From: Enoplolaimus lenunculus
Lineage: Eukaryota; Nematoda; Enoplea; Enoplida; Thoracostomopsidae
Direction of reading: 5' to 3'
DNA: 64,000 nt
Assembly (NCBI GenBank): GCA_030248215.1
Contig: JASANG010003665.1
Location: 176,146 to 240,145 of the forward strand
Below are positions 58,385-64,000 of this stretch, in pieces (within the stretch, counting starts at the first letter, position 1; every line of letters begins with the position of its first letter). The notes under the pieces are model-generated. The model was given only the letters and a program-made list of their open reading frames with translations. It ran no database searches and was not told the origin of the DNA. The position numbers were made by a program, and so were the translations under genes.

Positions 58385-59993
58385 GTGAAACGGTTTTGTT
58401 GGGTTGGTCGGAAAAGCTTCGAACCTATGTTTTTGTTGGGTTGGTCGGAAAAGCTTCGAACCTATGTTTTTGTTGGGTTAGTCGGAAAAGCTTCGAACCT
58501 ATGTTTTTGTTGGGTTGGTCGGAAAAGCTTCGAACTTATGTTTTTGTTGTTTTGGTTGGGACAGCTTCGAGCCTATGTTTTTGCTGGGTCGGACGGGAAA
58601 GCCAGGACAGCTTCGAGGCTAAGCTTTTGCTGGGTCGGGCGGGACCGCCAGGACAGCTACAAGCCTGTGTTTTGCTTGGTCGGCTGGGTAAGCAGGGACA
58701 GCTTCCAGCCTTTGTTTTTGTTTGGTCGGTCGGGTCAGCCGGGACAGCTTCGGGTATGTGTTTTCGTTAGGTCGGCCGGGACAGCTGGGACAGCTTCGAA
58801 CCTATGTCTTTGCTGGGTCGGGCGGGACCGCCAGGACAGCTTCGAGCCTGTGTTTTTGCTTGGTCGGCCGGGACCGCCAGCACAGCTTCGAGCCTGTGTT
58901 TTTGCTTGGTCTGCCGGGACAGCTTCGGGTATGTGTTTTCGTTGGGTCGGCCGGGTAGCAAGGACAGCTTCGAGCCTGCGTTTTTGTTTGGTCGGCCGGG
59001 TAAGCAGGGACAGCTTCTAGGATGTGTTTTCGTTGGGTCGGTCAGGACAGCAGGAACAGCTGCGAGCCTGTTTTTGCTGGGTCGGGCGGGACTGCTGGGA
59101 TGGCTTAAAACCTGTGTTTTTGCTGGGTCGGCCGGGTAAGCAGGGACAGTTTCGAGCCTGTGTTTTTGCTTGGTCGGCCCGGTAAGCAGGGACAGTTTCG
59201 AGCATGTATTTTCGGTGGGTCGGTCGGGACAGCAGAGATAGCTGCGAGCCTATGTTTTTGCTGGGTCTCCCGGGAAAGTAGGGACAGCTTCGAGCCTGTG
59301 TTTTTGCTTGGTCGGCCGGGTAAGCCGGGACAGCTTCTAGGATGTGTTTTCGTTGGGTCGGTCAGGACAGCAGGAACAGCTGCGAGCCTGTTTTTGCTGG
59401 GTCGGGCGGGACTGCTGGGATGGCTTAAAACCTGTGTTTTTGCTGGGTCGGCCGGGTAAGCAGGGACAGTTTCGAGCCTGTGTTTTTGCTTGGTCGGCCC
59501 GGTAAGCAGGGACAGCTTCGAGCATGTGTTTTCGTTGGGTCGGTCGGGATAGCCGGACAGCTTTGAGCCCATATTTTTCCGGGGTCGGTCGGGACAGCTA
59601 GGACAGCTTCAAGCCTATGTTTTTGCTGGGTTGGTCGGGACAGCTTCGAGCCTATGTTTTCGCTGGGTTGGCCGGGTAAGCTTCAAGTGTATGTTTTTGC
59701 TGGGTTGGTCGGAAAAGCTTCGAGCCTATGTTTTGCTGGGTTGGTCGGGACAGCTTCGATCCTATGTTTTTGCTGGGTTGGTCGGGACAGGTTCGAGCCT
59801 ATGTTTTTGCTGGGTTGGTCCGGACAGGTTCGAGAATATGTTTTTCTGGGTTGGTCGGGACAGCTTCGAGCCTATGTTTTTGCTGGGTTGGTCGGGACAG
59901 CTTCGAGCCTATGTTTTCGCTGGGTTGGCCGGGTAAGCTTCAAGTGTATGTTTTTGCTGGGTTGGTCGGAAAAGCTTCGAGCCTATGTTTCGC
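58385..59993 (+). repeat. GC-rich minisatellite, about 37-48-bp units, roughly 35-40 copies
   Basis: The basic 37-bp unit is TTGCTGGGTTGGTCGGGACA followed by GCTTCGAGCCTATGTTT. Units at both ends are uniform. The central part (about 58600-59580) holds longer GC-richer variants with extra AGCAGGGACAG or CGCCAGGACAG. Longer segments are themselves duplicated: about 180 bp at 59011-59200 recurs at 59334-59513, and about 95 bp near 59640-59725 recurs near 59889-59985. Several frames are open across the array on both strands only because the unit lacks stops. Confidence 0.92.
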
Positions 59994-60479
59994 ATCCCTT
60001 TAGCTATCTTCTCCTTAAAGGCTGTTCTAAATTCAAAAAGGTTCCACCGAGCGTCAAGCATTAAAAGGAATTCTGCATATCTGCAACAATTTGAGCCATA
60101 CCGCACGCCAAGGTAATAAAGGGTCAGTTGACCGGTGCCAAAATAAATGCGTGTTATTTCCACGCGAGAAATTTCAAATATATAACTTTGAAAAGCTTAA
60201 CATTTTTGCATTGCTTGAATCGGATTAAGGTACAACTGTTTACAATTTACCCTTTATACCATTATTACGCTTACAACATTGTTTAATTTTATTTCTTTTG
60301 TTCCGTTGCGCGACAAATAAAGTTTTAACTTATGTGTTTAGTTTGCATACGCCCAGTTCGCGCGAAACGCGAACGTATTCGTAATTTTCGATTTTGATTT
60401 TCTTTGATTGAGAATTGATACAATATGCATTAACGTATGTCAAGTTTTTATGCAATTTGTAAAGAGTTCAACCAGTTGA

Positions 60480-61020
60480 GTTGCTTCATTTTCCAGCTAG
60501 TATTTGAAGCAGTCTCATTTTTCCGAAACATGCCTTTCCCATTGTCATTTTTCCCAGCGAAATTTTGCATCTCTCCCATTTTTCAATTTGCCCGAAACAA
60601 GTATGTTCTATTTTTTCGTTTTTTTCAGTGAAAATATATCACTGGCCCTTATTTCCGTTTTCACAGCGAATAGTTGCAGTTGTTCCGTTTTTCCATTTGC
60701 CCGAAACAAGCCTCTATAAATTTTTTATTTTCCCACAGAAAATATATTGCTGTCCGACTTTTCCATTTTCCCATCAAAAGTTTGAAGCTGTGCTCTATTT
60801 TCAGTTACCAGAAACAAGCATTTCCCATTTCTGTCCGATTTTCTCGTTTTCTTGTGTAAAAATATCGCAATACATTTTCGCATTTGGCAAAACAAGCTTT
60901 TCCCATTTTTCCGTTTTCCCATAGAAATTTGCAACTGTCCTATTTTCCCAGTTGCCAGAAACAATCCTGTCCCATTTTCCCATTTTTCAGCGAAGATGTA
61001 TTTGCTGATCCATTTTCATG
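60480..61020 (+). repeat. Degenerate pyrimidine-rich tandem repeat, about 110-120-bp period
   Basis: Repeated blocks of TTTTTCCATTTGCCCGAAAC, CAAGC and CAGCGAAAATAT alternate with CCCATTTTCCC stretches. At least four degenerate periods are visible. Open frames are incidental. Confidence 0.65.
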
Positions 61021-61053
61021 TTTTCCAAATGAAAATTAGTGATCGGCATCGGA

Positions 61054-61213
61054 CAGGCCCGTAGCCAAGAGGGCAAGGAAGGCTTATCCCCCCTAAAAAT
61101 TTTGGCCTCCCTAGAAGATATTTAATCTTGCTTCTAAGTCATTGAAAACCTTTAAATGCCCCTCGTGAAAAACTTTTAGTCCCCCCTAGCAAGGTCGGCT
61201 GGCTACGGACCTG
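61054..61213. mobile_element. hAT-type MITE, CAGGCCCGTAGCCA ends
   Basis: 160 bp. Left CAGGCCCGTAGCCAAGAGGG; right GGCTGGCTACGGACCTG, its inverse. A perfect 8-bp duplication, GCATCGGA, lies at 61046-61053 and 61214-61221. It is inserted at the edge of a GGATATCCGGAT-family copy. Confidence 0.87.
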
Positions 61214-61221
61214 GCATCGGA

Positions 61222-61420
61222 TATTTTTCATATCCAGATATCCGGACCTATGAAATTAAATTTTCTATTTCGGATTTTCGAAACTCGAGTTTGCATTTTT
61301 TGGGCTTCCGAACCTCATGTTTCATTTCTTAAGCACTTGTTCTCACTTACTGCACTTAGAGAGGTACCCTGGCCCGCAAGCTGATCGTTTATGAGCGTAA
61401 AACATACAATTCTAAAAATC
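61222..61420. mobile_element. GGATATCCGGAT-family copy, partial
   Basis: Contains ATATCCAGATATCCGGACC and TTTCTTAAGCACTTGTT, matching 33970-34110 on the opposite strand. Its left end is displaced by the MITE at 61054-61213. Confidence 0.55.
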
Positions 61421-61687
61421 GGTATTTATTGTGCAACTTCCTCACTAGTTGTTGAAACTCGGTCTAGAAGATAGCTACTGACTAATAAATACTTGCGCTG
61501 GGCACCTGAAATTGAGGTGATTTAGTTTTTCTCCGTGTGATTTGAATCACTGCAACACATGTCCTATCAAATGGCACGCTTCCCTCGAACTATATATGCA
61601 TGAGTCGTTTTGGTTCCAATACGAAAGGAGGACATTGAAATATACTTACTTAATATCGTACAAACATCAACCCATGTTACTTTTTAG

Positions 61688-61985
61688 TGGCGCCCCGCTT
61701 TCTGCAGTGGATCCAGAAATTTCTGACGAGGAGCGGACTGGTGTAAATGATTTGATATGCAATTTTTCACCAGAAAAATTTCAGAGGTTGAAATTTGTAA
61801 AGTAGGGACCTTATCACTTTATGAGCGGGGAATGTTGTAGGAACCTTACAATTTTTTACAAAAATGTTTCTGAGGAGAAAATTTGTAAGGTAGGGACCTT
61901 ACAATTATATTGCAAAACATTTCTGACTGGGGAAGGCAGGGGCGTGCGCCCGCTCGCATCCCTCTGGTTCCGCTAGTGCCCGTTT
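61688..61985. repeat. Repeat with a duplicated GTAGGGACCTTACA module
   Basis: AAATTTGTAAAGTAGGGACC and AAATTTGTAAGGTAGGGACC occur about 85 bp apart, with CAGAAATTTCTGACGAGGAG and CATTTCTGACTGGGGAAGG. It looks like a MITE bounded by GGCGCCCCGC and GGGGCGTGCGCCCGC. Family not recognised. Confidence 0.45.
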
Positions 61986-62567
61986 TCTCACTTGGCAGCA
62001 ATAGAGCAGGCTTAACTTTTTAACTAATTTGTTGCTTGGACTTAGGTTAAAGGTTTCTTTTAAACCTGTGTTTATTACGCTGAGGGGGCTTAAACTTAGG
62101 AATATGTGTTGACTGCTACATTGCTAAAAGTAAGTCCAAATCTTCAGGACCCGCATAATGCCAATTTGGCTTCTCATAACTTCTGGTGATTTCAGTTAAA
62201 TGTTAATTTATAATACTTGACTATATGCTTTCACATTTTGTCATTTTATATAGATTACTGCGGAACCGAAAATGTATTTATTTTCAACTGTTCAGAAATT
62301 TATATTTTAATGTATATTACGAATAGCGACGCGCTGAGTTGAATTGCGTGTTTTTTTTGCGTTGGATGACTAGTTTAGCGCACACAATTTACTATTAAAT
62401 TTCAAATTACTTTTGATTAAAAAGAAAAACCAAGACTATTAAAAAGCTCTTTTTGCATCAAACGAATGAAGTTGTTTGTTGCGTAAACGGAACAACTATA
62501 AGCTAACATGTGCGTGTTAACAGTTACACCATAAATTTTGTAAGCGGTAGAAAAATATTAATTTTGT

Positions 62568-63440
62568 AATAGATAAGGGTGGCGCAATGCTTGTCGTTTG
62601 GCGGCGACGTCCGCCACCAAACGGCACCACAATTTAAAACATTTTGTTTAAGAGTTGTTATACAATACCCTGTAGAAATTCATGTGCTTTGAGGTACAGT
62701 GCCGTACATTGACGAATGACACCGGACGTCATTAAAAGTATTGTGTCATTATAAGTATACCTATAAACCTATACTTTATCACAAACTCAAGCGTCGAAGA
62801 ATCCGAAAACGAAACTTTTTTTAATACACAAGGTTAACCGTACAACCGAGCGTATGACAGTATCCAACAAAATGTACGAAAATAAATGTTTTCAGTATCA
62901 TTCTGAATAAGAAAAAATTTGCTGGCGGCAACTATTATGGAAAAAGACCGAGGTCAAAGAGGTTTAAATTTTACAAACAATATACACCCAAACAACCAAA
63001 TCTACTCGCCAAAATCGTCGATAATTTAGTTCAATATTCTGATTGAGGTTTGAATACAAAATTTCTTTTTGCCAGCTCCAGCTACGTTAGCGGTATAAGC
63101 AATCAAATTTTTTGCACAATAGCGTTTTGGATATCCGACAGTTATCTATGGCAAACCAAGTCAATGCAACTTCAGGTGGCCAACGCATGTATTTATTAGT
63201 TAGTAGCAATATTCTAAACCGGATACCCAGGCCAAAACTATTGAGACAGTTGCAGAATAAATAACGATTTTAGGATTGTGTTTTACTCTCAGAACAATCA
63301 CTTTGTGGGTCAGGACACTTATTTAGAGCAACCAATTGAAACATGCGCTCAAAAAATGAAAATTGAGGTTTAGAAACACAAAAAAATCAAAATCGTGTTT
63401 CGAATATCCTGAATTGCCGTACATCCGGATATGAAAAATA
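62568..63440. mobile_element. Longer GGATATCCGGAT-family relative
   Basis: The 62990-63160 part matches 21830-21990 (TTTAGTTCAATATT, GAGGTTTGAATACAAAATTT). 62568-62600 matches 21743-21765 (AATAGATAAGGGTGGCGC). It ends in ATATCCGGAT-type sequence near 63430. Non-coding. Confidence 0.5.
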
Positions 63441-63611
63441 TCTGATGCCCATCAGTAGGCCTGCTATTACGCTCTTACGTGGATTAAATCTAAGAGGGCG
63501 GGGGGACTGATATTTATTTGGTCTCTCCAGCGGGTCCCTTCCCCTGTTATTCCGTTACGGAATGTTTATTTTTAATCGCCCTCCGCCGCCCTTTGTTACA
63601 GATATATATCC

Positions 63612-64000
63612 GACAGGGTTCCTACCGGAACTACATTTTGCCGGAAGCAGAATCGGAAGCGGAATAAAATTTTTCTGTCGGAATCGGAATCGGAATTGGA
63701 ATAAGAGTTAGTACTTCTATTAAAAAGTTAAAGGAGTATGACTTTTAACTTTTGTTGCCAGTGCCTGTTTTCGTTACTGTTCACAGTTTCAGTAAAAATT
63801 GTTTATATAGCTGACGGAATACACGTAACAACTGGGAATATTTATTAAGAAAAAACCAACAGAATATTTGCAAAATGAACAAAACAAAACGAAACAAGCA
63901 AAATATAAGTTCAATCATCTTAAAAACTCATAACCGAAAAATCAGAATTCCGGCATCGGAACAGCAGTCAGCCGGAATCGGAATCTGAATCGGAAGTCAA
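63612..64000. mobile_element. hAT-like MITE, CGGAATCGG family, cut by the window edge
   Basis: Begins near CAGGGTTCCTACCGGAACTA, followed by GTCGGAATCGGAATCGGAAT. CCGGAATCGGAATCTGAATC lies at the far right. The true right end is beyond the window. Confidence 0.55.

Noticed and set aside
58385-59020. Long open frame (over 200 residues) with repeated WVGR/SFEPMFLLGW units
   Set aside because: It is the minisatellite read in a stop-free frame. Overlapping frames on both strands are equally open, and there is no start context or splice evidence.
60437-61064. Several overlapping open frames rich in phenylalanine and serine
   Set aside because: They are readings of the degenerate TTTTCCC repeat in different frames.

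Overview
This is a gene-poor, AT-rich stretch of a metazoan nuclear genome. Four spliced protein-coding genes lie in a dense mass of transposable elements. The animal assignment rests on the metazoan mitochondrial ribosomal protein mL65, a six-cysteine tetraspanin, canonical GT-AG introns, and the animal form of a CACTA-like transposon. I cannot name the species. Nothing suggests prokaryotic, organellar or viral DNA, and there is no CRISPR array.

Host genes. (1) Minus strand, 4236 down to 106 and on past the left edge: DPAGT1/ALG7, which starts N-glycan assembly; its first five exons are here. (2) Plus strand, 7742-19910: a complete 8-exon tetraspanin of about 311 residues, head-to-head with DPAGT1. 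(3) Plus strand, 25490-29114: a 5-exon protein of about 289 residues from the peptidyl-tRNA hydrolase 2 (PTRH2) family, with an N-terminal membrane anchor and an active-site region that appears degenerate. (4) Plus strand, 51529-57107: an 8-exon MRPS30/mL65 of about 557 residues. I assembled each gene by joining open exons at GT-AG sites with matching intron phase. All four frames close without a stop. The genes have unrelated housekeeping or membrane roles and do not form a pathway.

Mobile DNA. The largest item is an 11.3-kb CACTA (EnSpm-like) DNA transposon at 34661-45973. It has inverted CACTGCAAAT ends, subterminal GAGTTAA repeats and two multi-exon genes on the minus strand. There is a rearranged LINE in tetraspanin intron 1, a 5'-truncated L1/Tx1-like LINE with a long open frame at 29813-31690, and a LINE C-terminal scrap at 6307-6560. 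hAT-type non-autonomous elements are very common; several keep clear 8-bp target duplications and some are nested. Two copies of an unclassified inverted-repeat element have 5-bp target duplications. There is a foldback-like element, a tRNA-Arg-derived SINE pair, and further inverted-repeat families.

Simple and tandem repeats. A GC-rich minisatellite of about 1.6 kb sits at 58385-59993. A 226-bp unit is triplicated at 24191-24872. A 20-bp-class minisatellite lies at 32019-32240, and a degenerate pyrimidine-rich repeat at 60480-61020. The last 6 kb holds only repeats. No retroviral, LTR or Polinton-type element was recognised.
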